Shown here: positions 23,918-32,437 of the stretch, one piece after another
Layout: each line of letters starts with the position of its first letter
Position numbering within the stretch: position 1 is the first letter of the stretch
DNA from: Actinomycetota bacterium
Lineage (GTDB): Bacteria; Actinomycetota; Thermoleophilia; Solirubrobacterales; Solirubrobacteraceae
DNA: 64,000 nucleotides
Assembly (NCBI GenBank): GCA_018268595.1
Contig: JAFDWH010000013.1
Coordinates: 248,001-312,000 of the forward strand
Reading direction: 5' to 3'
Made by a program: the position numbers and the translations under genes
Notes under the pieces: model-generated
Database searches by the model: none
The model's input: only the letters and a program-made list of their open reading frames with translations
Told to the model about the DNA's origin: nothing

Positions 23918-24541
23918 TCAATCGCGCACGCGGCGATAAACGATCACGGACGTGAGCGCGCCCAGCAGCACGCCCGTCAGCGCGCCCGGGAGGAAGTGCT
24001 GGTGCAGCAGCAGTGTCGCTGCGACCACCGACGCCCCGAGCGCGCACCCTGCGAGCCACCAGCGACTGCGAATAGCGAGCAGATACGCGGCGAACATCGT
24101 CGCGGAGGAGGCATGCTCGCTCGGAAGGTCGTTGTATGGATGGTCGTTGGAGTACACGAAGCGGACGAGCGCATTGAACGGACCGCCGCCCTCGACGCTC
24201 GGTCGCGGAACGTACGTTTGGTAGAGCGCGTACACGACGTCACTGACGCAGTAGACGATGATGATCGTGATGACGAACGCGCGATAGCGACGCTGCGTGA
24301 GTAGCGCCGCCAGCAACGTGAGCCAAAAGATTGGCAGGAAGGCGAGATACGGAACGGCGAAGACTGGGACGAGCGGCGTATGGGGGTCGAGCGCCGTCTG
24401 CACAATGTGCGCGCCACGGGGATGGTTGAGCGGCAGGTAGAGCAGCGCCACCGCAATCGCCGCGATCAGAAGGAGCACGTCGACCGCACGCCGACGCACC
24501 GGCGACACGCCCGAAGCCATGTTCGACATGGCGGTCGACAT
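23918..24541 (-). CDS. PAP2 / inositolphosphotransferase-like membrane protein
   Basis: The 207-residue product has five to six membrane helices. The PAP2 motifs can be partly traced: NDLPSEHASSATMFAAY is the PSxH motif, and LLHQHFLPGALTG corresponds to motif 3, which usually reads HxxxD. The Asp of motif 3 is not present (Gly/Pro instead), so classical phosphatase catalysis may be impaired or the protein may use another arrangement as in the inositolphosphotransferase branch. Several ATGs cluster at the N-terminus (24541, 24529, 24520); the first is listed. It begins 39 bases after the MFS gene stop and may be co-transcribed with tetR and the MFS gene. Confidence 0.7.
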   Translation of the reverse strand: MSTAMSNMASGVSPVRRRAVDVLLLIAAIAVALLYLPLNHPRGAHIVQTALDPHTPLVPVFAVPYLAFLPIFWLTLLAALLTQRRYRAFVITIIIVYCVSDVVYALYQTYVPRPSVEGGGPFNALVRFVYSNDHPYNDLPSEHASSATMFAAYLLAIRSRWWLAGCALGASVVAATLLLHQHFLPGALTGVLLGALTSVIVYRRVRD

Positions 24542-24580
24542 GTCCCGCAGTGTCCCAGCCGACGACGACCGTCGCGCCGG

Positions 24581-26023
24581 CTACGCCGCCAGCGGCTCGG
24601 CGACCGGCGCGCCCGCGTCCGCCTCGCCCGCCGCGCGGCTCGCCGCGGCCATCTGCGCCTGGCGTGCGCGGCCGGGGACGAACAGCGCGCAGACCGCGCC
24701 GAGCGCCAGCACGCCGGCGCCGACCCACACCGCCTGCGTGAGGCCGTCCGTGAACGCCTGCGGCGAGGCGTACGAGCCGGCGCCCGCGAACACCGTCGAC
24801 AGCACCGAGACGCCGAGTGCGCCGCCGATCTCGCGGAACGTGTTGGTCGCGCCGGACGCCTGCCCGGCCTCCTGCGGGCGCACCGAGGAGAGCACCGCGT
24901 TCGCCGCCGGCGCGAACACGAGCGCCATCCCCGCGCCCGCCATCGCGAACGGCCCGACGAGCTGCGCGTAGGGGACGTCCGGGGTCGAGACGAGCGCGAG
25001 CAGCGCCATCGCGCCCGCCTGCAGCGCAAGCCCCGCAGTCATCAGCGGCCGCGAGCCGATGCGGTCCGACAGGATCCCGGCGACCGGCGCGACGAGGATC
25101 GTCACGCCCGTCCACGGGAGCGTCCGCAGGCCGGCCTGAAGCGGCGAGTACCCCTGCACCGTCTGGAAGAACTGGGCGAGCAGGAAGATCGAGCCGAACG
25201 TGCCGAAGAACATCGCGATCGTCACCCCGGAGGTGGCGGTGAAGCCGCGCGAGCGGAAGAAGCGCATCGGCAGCATCGGCTCCGGCGCGCGCAGCTCCCA
25301 CGCGACGAACGCGACCAGCAGCGCCACGCCGGCGAGTCCGCTCGCCAGCACGGTGGTGCTGGTCCAGCCGTAGTCGGCCGCCTTCACGATCCCGAACACG
25401 AGGCCGAACAGGCCGCTGGCGGCGAGCGCGAGGCCGCGCCCGTCGAGCCGGCGGCCCGGCCCGTGCGACTCGGTCAGCCGCGCCGCCGCGAGCGGCGCGA
25501 GCACGAGCCCGATCGGCACGTTGAGCCAGAAGATCCAGTGCCACGAGATGCCCTCGACGACCGCGCCGCCGGCGAGCGGCCCGAGCGCGACGCCGAGGCC
25601 GCTGACGCCCGACCAGATGCCGAGCGCGAGGCCGCGGCTGCCGGCCGGGAACGCCTCGCTCAGCAACGTCAGCGAGAGCGGCATCACGAACGCAGCGCTC
25701 GCACCCTGGAAGGCGCGCGCCGCGATCAGCGCGCCGGCGCTCGGCGCGAGCGCGGCAGCCGCGGAGGCGACGGTGAAGGCGACGAGCCCGCCGGCGAAGA
25801 CGCGCTTGCGGCCGAGCCGGTCGCCGAGCGCGGCGGCCGGCAGCAGCAGCACCGCGAAGCTCAGCGTGTAGGCGTTCACGACCCAACCCAGCGACGCGAG
25901 GTCGGCCTTCAGGTCGACGCGGATCGAGGGCAGCGCTGTCGTCACGACGAGGTTGTCGAGCGTGACCATGAAGAGCGCGACGCTCGTCACGATCGAGGTC
26001 CAGATCTGTCGCGAGCGGATCAT
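24581..26023 (-). CDS. MFS drug efflux transporter, DHA2/EmrB-QacA type (14 TM)
   Basis: The ATG at 26023 has an AGGAGG site 7 bases upstream. The 480-residue product has fourteen predicted helices and the DHA2 signatures LDNLVVTTALPSI in helix 1, WVVNAYTLSFAVLLLPAAAL in helix 2, GDRLGRKRVF after helix 2 and the antiporter motif C region LGVALGPLAGGAVVE in helix 5. Members use the proton gradient to expel lipophilic drugs. The TetR gene lies directly upstream on the same strand, and an operator-like repeat (26039-26056) matching the one at the tetR promoter precedes the start, so substrate-induced derepression is expected. Confidence 0.9.
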   Translation of the reverse strand: MIRSRQIWTSIVTSVALFMVTLDNLVVTTALPSIRVDLKADLASLGWVVNAYTLSFAVLLLPAAALGDRLGRKRVFAGGLVAFTVASAAAALAPSAGALIAARAFQGASAAFVMPLSLTLLSEAFPAGSRGLALGIWSGVSGLGVALGPLAGGAVVEGISWHWIFWLNVPIGLVLAPLAAARLTESHGPGRRLDGRGLALAASGLFGLVFGIVKAADYGWTSTTVLASGLAGVALLVAFVAWELRAPEPMLPMRFFRSRGFTATSGVTIAMFFGTFGSIFLLAQFFQTVQGYSPLQAGLRTLPWTGVTILVAPVAGILSDRIGSRPLMTAGLALQAGAMALLALVSTPDVPYAQLVGPFAMAGAGMALVFAPAANAVLSSVRPQEAGQASGATNTFREIGGALGVSVLSTVFAGAGSYASPQAFTDGLTQAVWVGAGVLALGAVCALFVPGRARQAQMAAASRAAGEADAGAPVAEPLAA

Positions 26024-26038
26024 CGGGTCCTCCTGGTG

Positions 26039-26056
26039 TGTGAGCGGTCACTCATA
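26039..26056. promoter_or_regulatory. TetR operator-like repeat upstream of the MFS gene
   Basis: TGAG-N6-CTCA at 26041-26054 has the same half-sites and spacing as the repeat at the tetR promoter (26651-26670). It lies about 17 bases upstream of the MFS start codon, next to its ribosome-binding site. Confidence 0.55.
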
Positions 26057-26080
26057 TGGTTGGCAAAAAAAAGAGAGGCG

Positions 26081-26647
26081 TCACGCGTCGCCGGCGCCGC
26101 ACAGCTCCTGTGCCCACGGCGCGTCGATCGACGGCGCGTCCATGCCGGCGAGCACGGTCATCAGCATTCCCTTCGCGACGAACCCGCGCAACTCCTCGCC
26201 CTCGGCGCCGCTGATCCGCTGGATCAGCTCGACGAGGTCGCCGTAGCCGCGGCGCACGGCGTCGCGGATCGCGAGGTCCTCGCCGGACGCCGCCGCGAAC
26301 GCCTGCAGCGTCGCGCGCAGCGTCGTCGGGTCCTGCAGCAGCGCCGCGTAGGCGTGGCCCATCCGCTCCAGCACCGTCTCGCCGGGCGCGCTCTCGTCCT
26401 CCGCCGCCGCGCGCATCGCGTCGCCGAGCCGCCGGTAGCAGCGGTCGACGGCCGCGACGTACAGCTCCGACTTCGTCGGGAAGAGGCGGAACAGGTACGC
26501 CTGCGAGATGCCGGCCGCCTTCGCGATCTCCGTCGTCGGCGTGCCGTGGAAGCCGTGCTCGGCGAACGCCGCGACGGCCGCCTCGACGAGCGCCTCGCGG
26601 CGCTCGGCGGCGGTCGACAGCTGACGGGTGCCGGTCGGCGGAATCAT
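26081..26647 (-). CDS. TetR-family transcriptional regulator
   Basis: The ATG at 26647 is chosen since a consensus promoter (-10 box 8 bases before it) indicates a leaderless transcript; an in-frame ATG at 26668 lies within the promoter. The 188-residue protein has the TetR helix-turn-helix (REALVEAAVAAFAEHGFHGT, TTEIAKAAGISQAYLFRLFP, TKSELYVA) and a helical ligand-binding domain with TetR_C-like DAVRRGYGDLVELI. It is followed on the same strand by the MFS exporter, and both promoters carry a TGAG-N6-CTCA repeat, so it most likely represses itself and the exporter. A run of eight A residues at 26065-26072 lies just after its stop. Confidence 0.88.
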   Translation of the reverse strand: MIPPTGTRQLSTAAERREALVEAAVAAFAEHGFHGTPTTEIAKAAGISQAYLFRLFPTKSELYVAAVDRCYRRLGDAMRAAAEDESAPGETVLERMGHAYAALLQDPTTLRATLQAFAAASGEDLAIRDAVRRGYGDLVELIQRISGAEGEELRGFVAKGMLMTVLAGMDAPSIDAPWAQELCGAGDA

Positions 26648-26650
26648 CAG

Positions 26651-26684
26651 GAGTGAGTATGCACTCACTCACATGTCATGTCAA
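26651..26684 (-). promoter_or_regulatory. tetR promoter with overlapping operator
   Basis: On the minus strand TTGACA (26684-26679), 17 bases and CATACT (26661-26656) form a good promoter, 8 bases before the ATG at 26647. The -10 box is embedded in a perfect inverted repeat GAGTGAG-N6-CTCACTC (26651-26670), the likely operator. Confidence 0.7.
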
Positions 26685-26713
26685 GGCCCTGCGAAGGCGC
26701 CGGCCGTGGGGGC

Positions 26714-26753
26714 GGCGCCCCGCTCCGGCCATCCATGCCGGAAACGGGGCGCC
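26714..26753. terminator. two-tier hairpin downstream of the secreted FN3-like gene
   Basis: GGCGCCCCG pairs with CGGGGCGCC, and inside this CCGG pairs with CCGG, giving a 13-bp interrupted stem. It lies about 55 bases after the stop of the minus-strand gene at 26809 and upstream of tetR, and is well placed to insulate the two. Confidence 0.55.
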
Positions 26754-26808
26754 GTGGCGGGGACCACTCGCACCTACGCAGCCGCCCGCCGATCGGTTCA
26801 CGCGTCGG

Positions 26809-27840
26809 TCAGCCCTTCAGCCCGTGGGTCGAGTAGCGGATCAGCGTCACCGTCTTCGTCGCCGTCTGCCCTCTCGCCAGCGCGTTCGCGACGACCGCCT
26901 TGACGCGCATCGTCCCGCGCTGGCGCAGCAGCCGCCGGCCCAGGTCGTTGAGCGTGAGGTGCACGAAGCCGCCGTCGTTCTGGCGCAGCGAGTACGCGCT
27001 GCGGACGCCGAGCTGCGTGCCGCTGCGCGAGAGCGTCAGGCTGCCTCTGCAGCCGCTGCTGCCGAAGCACGCGACGAACACGCCCGCGACGCCGTGCTGG
27101 TCGGCGAACGCCGTGTGGCCGAAGAGGCCGAGGCGCGTCGAGGCCGAGCCGACGACGACGAACGTGCGGTCGGAGCCGATCGCGATCGCCCCGTTCGGGC
27201 CGACCGCGACGAGTCGGTAGTGGTATGTCGTGTTCGCGGCCAGGCCGGACAGCGAGGCCGACACCGACACGGCGCCCGAGCCGGAGCCGGCGCTGCGCGG
27301 CGGCGTCTGCTGGCCGTAGTTGGCGGTCGTGCCGAACTCGAAGTAGTACGACGTCGCGACCCCGTTGGGCGTCACCGCGCCGTTGAGCGTCGCCGTGCCG
27401 TCGCCGACGGTCGCGCCGCCGGTCGTCGCGCTCGGCGCGAGTGGCGGGGACGGGGCGGTGCCCGTGGTTCTGAACGTCTTGTCGGCGCCGACCGTCGTGC
27501 CGCTCGCGTTCGTCGCGATTACGCGGTAGTGGTAGGTCGTGCCGGCGGTGAGGCCGGCCAGGTCGGCTCTGACGGGCACGTCGGCGCTGCCGGAGCCGGC
27601 CGAGCCGAGCCCGGTCTGCTGACCGTAGGCGGTCGTCGTGCCGTATTGGAAGGCGTAGCTCGTCAGCTCGCCCTGCGGGTTGACCGTGCCCGTGACCGTC
27701 GCCTGCGAGTCCGTGACCGCCGAGCTGTCGCCGGTGCTCGCGGTCGGGGCGCCGGCCGCGAGGGTCGCGCCTGTCGTCAACGCGACCGCACACGCGAGCA
27801 GTGCGAGGGTCGCGACGCCGAACGCAGCGAATCGCCGCAT
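26809..27840 (-). CDS. secreted protein with two fibronectin-III-like domains
   Basis: ATG at 27840 has GGAGG 7 bases upstream. The 343-residue product begins with a signal peptide (MRRFAAFGVATLALLACAVAL up to about residue 30). Two similar domains of about 90 residues follow, each reading like an actinobacterial FN3-type module: SYAFQYGTTTAYGQQTG with TTYHYRVIATNASGTT, and SYYFEFGTTANYGQQTP with TTYHYRLVAVGPNGA. The C-terminal 110 residues form a different beta-rich domain with one Cys pair (CFGSSGC). No enzyme motif is present. A surface-adhesion or matrix role is plausible but unproven. The gene is monocistronic, with a hairpin downstream. Confidence 0.75.
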   Translation of the reverse strand: MRRFAAFGVATLALLACAVALTTGATLAAGAPTASTGDSSAVTDSQATVTGTVNPQGELTSYAFQYGTTTAYGQQTGLGSAGSGSADVPVRADLAGLTAGTTYHYRVIATNASGTTVGADKTFRTTGTAPSPPLAPSATTGGATVGDGTATLNGAVTPNGVATSYYFEFGTTANYGQQTPPRSAGSGSGAVSVSASLSGLAANTTYHYRLVAVGPNGAIAIGSDRTFVVVGSASTRLGLFGHTAFADQHGVAGVFVACFGSSGCRGSLTLSRSGTQLGVRSAYSLRQNDGGFVHLTLNDLGRRLLRQRGTMRVKAVVANALARGQTATKTVTLIRYSTHGLKG

Positions 27841-27967
27841 GGGGGAACCTCCAGATTCGTTCGTGGCGTACCGGGTCCCCAACCGGGCGGCGCGGCGCGA
27901 GTTGCGCGGTGGTCCGGCGCGCTGACAGGGGAGGTTTGAGCCGCCGCCTCGCTAGGCTCGACCGCCG

Positions 27968-28455
27968 ATGCCCGCCGCCTGCCACATCCGCCCGGCGACC
28001 CGCGAGGATGCGCCGCTGCTGCTGGAGCTGATCGGCGCGCTGGCCGACTACGAGCGGCTGCGCGACGAGGTCGTGCTCGACGTCGCGCTGCTCGAGCGGC
28101 ACCTGTTCGGCGAGCGGCCGGCGGCCGAGGCGGTCATCGCGCAGACCGCCGGCGAGCCGGTCGGCTACGCCCTCTTCTTCTCCACCTTCTCGACGTTCCT
28201 CGGACGGCCGGGAATCTGGCTGGAGGACCTGTTCGTGCTGCCGGCGCACCGCCGCGGCGGGATCGGGCGCGCGCTGCTGGAGCACGTCGCGCAGCTCGCC
28301 GTCGCGCGCGGCTGCGGGCGACTCGAGTGGTCCGCGCTCGACTGGAACGAGCCGGCGCTCGACTTCTACCGCGGCCTCGGCGCGCGGCGGCTGCCGGAGT
28401 GGCACCTGCACCGGCTCGACGGCACCGCGCTCGCGGCTGTGGCACGCTCAGGGAC

Positions 28456-28459
<4 letters not shown>
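27968..28459 (+). CDS. GNAT acetyltransferase, diamine/SSAT-like
   Basis: This 163-residue GNAT protein has the acetyl-CoA loop HRRGGIGRALLEHVAQLAV near residue 98, preceded by the conserved strand WLEDLFVLPA, and ends with LEWSALDWNEPALDFYRGLGA. These two segments closely resemble the spermidine/spermine (diamine) acetyltransferase branch, including the WNxPAxxFY signature. An N-terminal IRPATREDAPLLLELI completes the fold. The stop overlaps the start of the DrrA-type ATPase by 4 bases (ATGA), so the acetyltransferase is translated together with the exporter. Acetylation of an amine or aminoglycoside-like compound together with its export is a possible joint resistance function. Confidence 0.85.
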
Positions 28460-29496
<1,037 letters not shown>

Positions 29497-29500
29497 GCCG

Positions 29501-30283
29501 ATGCCGATCGTGCTCCAGCACTCGTGGTTCATGGCGTCGCGCTGGCTGCGCGCGCTGCTGCGCCAGCCGGCGTGGATCGTCGTCACGCTCGTGCAGCCGG
29601 TGATCTGGCTGCTGCTGTTCGGCGCGCTGTTCAAGTCGATCGTGAACCTGCCGGGCTTCGGCGCCGACAACTACGCCGACTTCCTCACGCCCGGCATCGT
29701 CGTGATGACGGCGCTGTTCTCGGCCGGCTGGTCGGGGATGGGGATCCTGCAGGACTACGAGCGGGGGATCCTCGACCGCTTCCTCGTGACGCCGTCCTCG
29801 CGGATCGCGTTGCTGGCCGGGCCGCTCGTGCAGCAGGCGATCGTGACGATCGTGCAGTCGCTGATCATCATCGGCCTCGGGCTGGCGGTCGCGGGCGCGT
29901 CGTTCCCCGGCGGCGTTCCGGGCGCGCTGGTCGTGATCGTCGCGGCGATTCTGCTGGGGATGGCGATCGGCGCGCTGTCGAACGCGCTCGCGCTGGTCGT
30001 GCGCAAGGAGGAGACGGTGATCGCGACCGTCACCTCGCTGACGCTGCCGCTGTCGTTCCTGTCCGGCACGTTCATGGCCCTCAACCTCGCGCCGTCGTGG
30101 ATCGCCGACGTGGCGAAGTTCAACCCGCTGCAGTGGGCGGTCGTCGCGGGCCGCGAGGCGCTGACGTCGCCCGACCCGGACTGGGGCGTCGTGCTGTCCC
30201 GCCTCGGCCTGCTCGCGCTGCTGCTGATCGCCTGCTTCGCGGTCGCGACGCGGGCGTTCCGGGCGTATCAGCGGGCGGCGTAG
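29501..30283 (+). CDS. ABC-2 type transporter permease, DrrB type
   Basis: The 260-residue protein has six membrane helices in the ABC-2 arrangement. Family marks include ASRWLRALLRQPAWIVVTL with QPVIWLLLFGALF at the N-terminus, YADFLTPGIVVMTALF, the conserved coupling region DYERGILDRFLVTPSSR around residue 85, and PLSFLSGTFMALNLAPSWI before FNPLQWAVVAGRE near the C-terminus. It is the permease partner of the ATPase ending 4 bases upstream. Substrate is unknown; DrrB-like proteins export anthracyclines, lipids or glycolipids. Confidence 0.9.
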   Translation: MPIVLQHSWFMASRWLRALLRQPAWIVVTLVQPVIWLLLFGALFKSIVNLPGFGADNYADFLTPGIVVMTALFSAGWSGMGILQDYERGILDRFLVTPSSRIALLAGPLVQQAIVTIVQSLIIIGLGLAVAGASFPGGVPGALVVIVAAILLGMAIGALSNALALVVRKEETVIATVTSLTLPLSFLSGTFMALNLAPSWIADVAKFNPLQWAVVAGREALTSPDPDWGVVLSRLGLLALLLIACFAVATRAFRAYQRAA

Positions 30284-30379
30284 CGCGAATCGTCACGGCG
30301 CTCGCGCGGGTTTGCATCGACCGTCGCGCGCCATGGCGACATGGGCAGATCCATGGATTAGGAAGGAGACGTGGTGACG

Positions 30380-30452
30380 CCTCCTTCCCTCCCACGGTCC
30401 GTCACGGAGCCGAGCGGCTCCGTGGGAACGGGGACTCGCATCCCCAAGGAGG
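30380..30452 (+). promoter_or_regulatory. structured leader that could mask a ribosome-binding site
   Basis: CCTCCTT at 30380-30386 is the exact complement of the AAGGAGG at 30446-30452 that serves the small gene at 30461. Between them CACGGAGCC and GGCTCCGTG (30403-30424) form a perfect 9-bp hairpin with a 4-base loop, which would bring the two together and hide the site. Confidence 0.45.
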
Positions 30453-30460
30453 GAGCGACG

Positions 30461-30538
30461 ATGATCCAAGCGATCATCGTCTTGGCGGTGACGCTCCTCG
30501 TCGCGCTGCTGGTCATCGACCGGCAGACGCGCGAGTAG
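30461..30538 (+). CDS. 25-residue single-helix membrane protein
   Basis: ATG at 30461 is preceded by AAGGAGGGAG, the strongest ribosome-binding site in the window. The product is MIQAIIVLAVTLLVALLVI followed by a polar DRQTRE tail: one transmembrane helix with a short charged end. It is too short for standard gene finding. The same frame is open back to a GTG at 30371, which also has a purine-rich site and would add 30 Pro/Ser-rich residues, so a 55-residue form is possible. No family was recognised. It lies alone after the DrrAB-type operon, followed by a strong hairpin. Confidence 0.5.
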   Translation: MIQAIIVLAVTLLVALLVIDRQTRE

Positions 30539-30563
30539 CGCCACAAGCCAAGTCACCATATGT

Positions 30564-30598
30564 CCCTGGGTGGGAGTCGGCTCCGAGCCCACCCAGGG
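30564..30598. terminator. strong hairpin
   Basis: CCCTGGGTGGG and CCCACCCAGGG form a perfect 11-bp stem over a 13-base loop, 25 bases after the small membrane gene and 59 bases from the end of the convergent crotonase gene. No U tract. Confidence 0.6.
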
Positions 30599-30657
30599 GC
30601 ACCCTTCAAGGGTAAGCCGCCGGCAGCGCCCGCACAACCCACTCTGTGTTGTGCGGC

Positions 30658-31446
30658 TCAGCGCCCGGAGAATCTCGCCGGGCGGCGCTCGACGAAGGAG
30701 CGCATGCCCTCGGCGCCGTCCTCGCTCGCGAACAGCGGGATCGCGTCGTCCTGCAGCCGCGCCGCGGCGGCGGTGTGGTCCTCGTAGACGGCGCGGTAGG
30801 CGGAGCGCAGCGTGGCGGCGACGCCGAGCGGGGCGGCGGCGGTCGCGATCCGCTCGGCCAGCTCGAGCGCGCGGTCGAGCTGGGTGCCGGGCGCGACGAC
30901 CTCCTGCACGAGGCCCATGCGGTGCGCCTCGGCGGCGTCGAACGGGTCGCCGGTCAGCAGGTGCTTCATCGCGTTGCCCCAACCGGCCTCGCGCGGCATG
31001 CGGATCGTCGCGCCGGCGAAGGGGTAGATGCCGCGCTGCACCTCGAGCTGGGCGAAGCGCGTGTCGGAGGCCGCGATGCGCACGTCGGCGGCGAGCAGCA
31101 GCTCGATCCCGATCGTGATGCACCAGCCCTGCACCGCGATCACGACCGGCGTCGTCCACGGCCCGTCGAGCCGCCACGGCTGCCGGCCGCCCTCCGGCAC
31201 CGGCAGGCCGCCGCCGTCGATCACCGCCGGTGCGACCTGCGCGAGGTCGAGCCCGCCGGTGAAGTGCTCGCCGTGCGCGAACAGCACGCCGCAGCGCAGC
31301 TCCGGGTCGCGCTCCAGCTCGCCGTAGGCGAGCGCCAGCTGCTCGAACATCCGCACCGTGAACGCGTTGCGTCTCGCCGGGCGGTTGAGCCCCATCAGCA
31401 GCACGTGGCCGCGCCGCTCCACCGTGACCGTCGTCTCCTCGCCCAT
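30658..31446 (-). CDS. enoyl-CoA hydratase/isomerase (crotonase) family protein
   Basis: The 262-residue protein has the crotonase fold: HVLLMGLNRPARRNAFTVRM at the N-terminus, the first oxyanion element HGEHFTGGLDLAQV and the second VIAVQGWCITIGIELLLAADV, where the usual Ala-Gly-Gly run is replaced by CITIG. One of the two catalytic Glu positions is retained in FAQLEVQRGIYPF. The annotation as hydratase, isomerase or another crotonase is therefore uncertain. It faces the divergent TesB-like thioesterase gene (61 bases apart) and is not part of the aromatic cluster further right. Confidence 0.82.
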   Translation of the reverse strand: MGEETTVTVERRGHVLLMGLNRPARRNAFTVRMFEQLALAYGELERDPELRCGVLFAHGEHFTGGLDLAQVAPAVIDGGGLPVPEGGRQPWRLDGPWTTPVVIAVQGWCITIGIELLLAADVRIAASDTRFAQLEVQRGIYPFAGATIRMPREAGWGNAMKHLLTGDPFDAAEAHRMGLVQEVVAPGTQLDRALELAERIATAAAPLGVAATLRSAYRAVYEDHTAAAARLQDDAIPLFASEDGAEGMRSFVERRPARFSGR

Positions 31447-31506
31447 CGCGCCTCCCGGTCCGCTCGTGCCGCGTAGCGCCGCATCTTAGGACTAGCCTTC
31501 CGCGCC

Positions 31507-32430
31507 ATGAGCCGCACGGACGAGGCAGCCGCCGCCGGCACGTTCGAGCAGGCGACCGCGGTGACGCCGCTCGGCGACGGCCGCTTCCGCGCCGAGGTCG
31601 ACCCCGGCTGGTCGACGCCGATCGCGGCCAACGGCGGCTACCTGGCGGCGATCCTCGTGCGCGCGATCGAGGCGCACGGCGCGACGCAGAGCGACGGCGC
31701 CGGCAACGCGGTCTCGCCGCGCCAGCTGCGCTCGCTCACGTGCCACTACCTGCGCCCCGTCAAGGGCGGCCCGCTCGACGTGCGCGTCGAGGTGGTGCGC
31801 GCCGGCCGGCGCATCTCGACCGTCGAGCTGACCGCCGCGCAGGACGGCAAGGACGCGATCCGCGCGCTCGCCGCGCTCGCGGTGCTCGACCTGCCGGCCG
31901 CCGGCCAGTGGGAGCCGGAGCCGCCGCGGGTCGGCCCGCCGCCCGCGCGCGACGCGCCGCTGATCGCGCCGGACGACTATCGCCGCGACGGCGGGGCCGG
32001 CTGGCTCGGCCCGACGCCGACGATGCCGCCGATGTTCAGACGCGTGCGCGTCGCGCCGCGGATCGGCGGCGTGCCGTTCTCGAACCGGCCCTTGCCGACC
32101 GGCGAAGCGCCCGAGACCGGCGGCTGGATCGCGCTGCCGGAGGCGCGGCCGATCGACGCCGCCTTCATCGCGCTGTGCACCGACGTGTGGTGGCCGCCCG
32201 CCTTCCAGCCGCTCGGCCGGCCCGCGATCGCGCCGACGATCGACCTCACCATCCACGTGCGCGCCGACATCCCGCCAGAGGGCCTGCCCGATCGGCCGGT
32301 GCTCGGCTGGTACCGCTCGACCGCCGCGCACGGGGGCCTGATGGAGGAGGACGCGGCGCTGTTCCTGCCGGACGGCACGCTGCTCGCGCACGCGCGCCAG
32401 CTCGCGATCTTCATGCCGCTCGAGGGCTGA
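31507..32430 (+). CDS. TesB-like acyl-CoA thioesterase (double hot-dog)
   Basis: The 307-residue protein has two hot-dog halves: an N-terminal one with WSTPIAANGGYLAAILVRAI and SLTCHYLRPVKGGPLDVRVE, and a C-terminal one with GGWIALPEARPIDAAFIALC and LTIHVRADIPPEGLPDRPVL ending with GLMEEDAALFLPDGTLLAHA. This is the 4HBT_3/TesB-like group that hydrolyses acyl-CoA esters, with a catalytic acidic residue in the second half. It is divergent from the crotonase gene and converges on the sugar-transporter operon with only 7 bases between the stops. The chain-length preference cannot be inferred. Confidence 0.78.
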   Translation: MSRTDEAAAAGTFEQATAVTPLGDGRFRAEVDPGWSTPIAANGGYLAAILVRAIEAHGATQSDGAGNAVSPRQLRSLTCHYLRPVKGGPLDVRVEVVRAGRRISTVELTAAQDGKDAIRALAALAVLDLPAAGQWEPEPPRVGPPPARDAPLIAPDDYRRDGGAGWLGPTPTMPPMFRRVRVAPRIGGVPFSNRPLPTGEAPETGGWIALPEARPIDAAFIALCTDVWWPPAFQPLGRPAIAPTIDLTIHVRADIPPEGLPDRPVLGWYRSTAAHGGLMEEDAALFLPDGTLLAHARQLAIFMPLEG

Positions 32431-32437
32431 GCGGGCG

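Noticed and set aside
26065-26072. Run of eight A bases as an intrinsic terminator for tetR
   Set aside because: On the minus strand it reads T8 after the tetR stop, but there is no hairpin directly before it, so it does not meet the usual definition; it was only mentioned in context.
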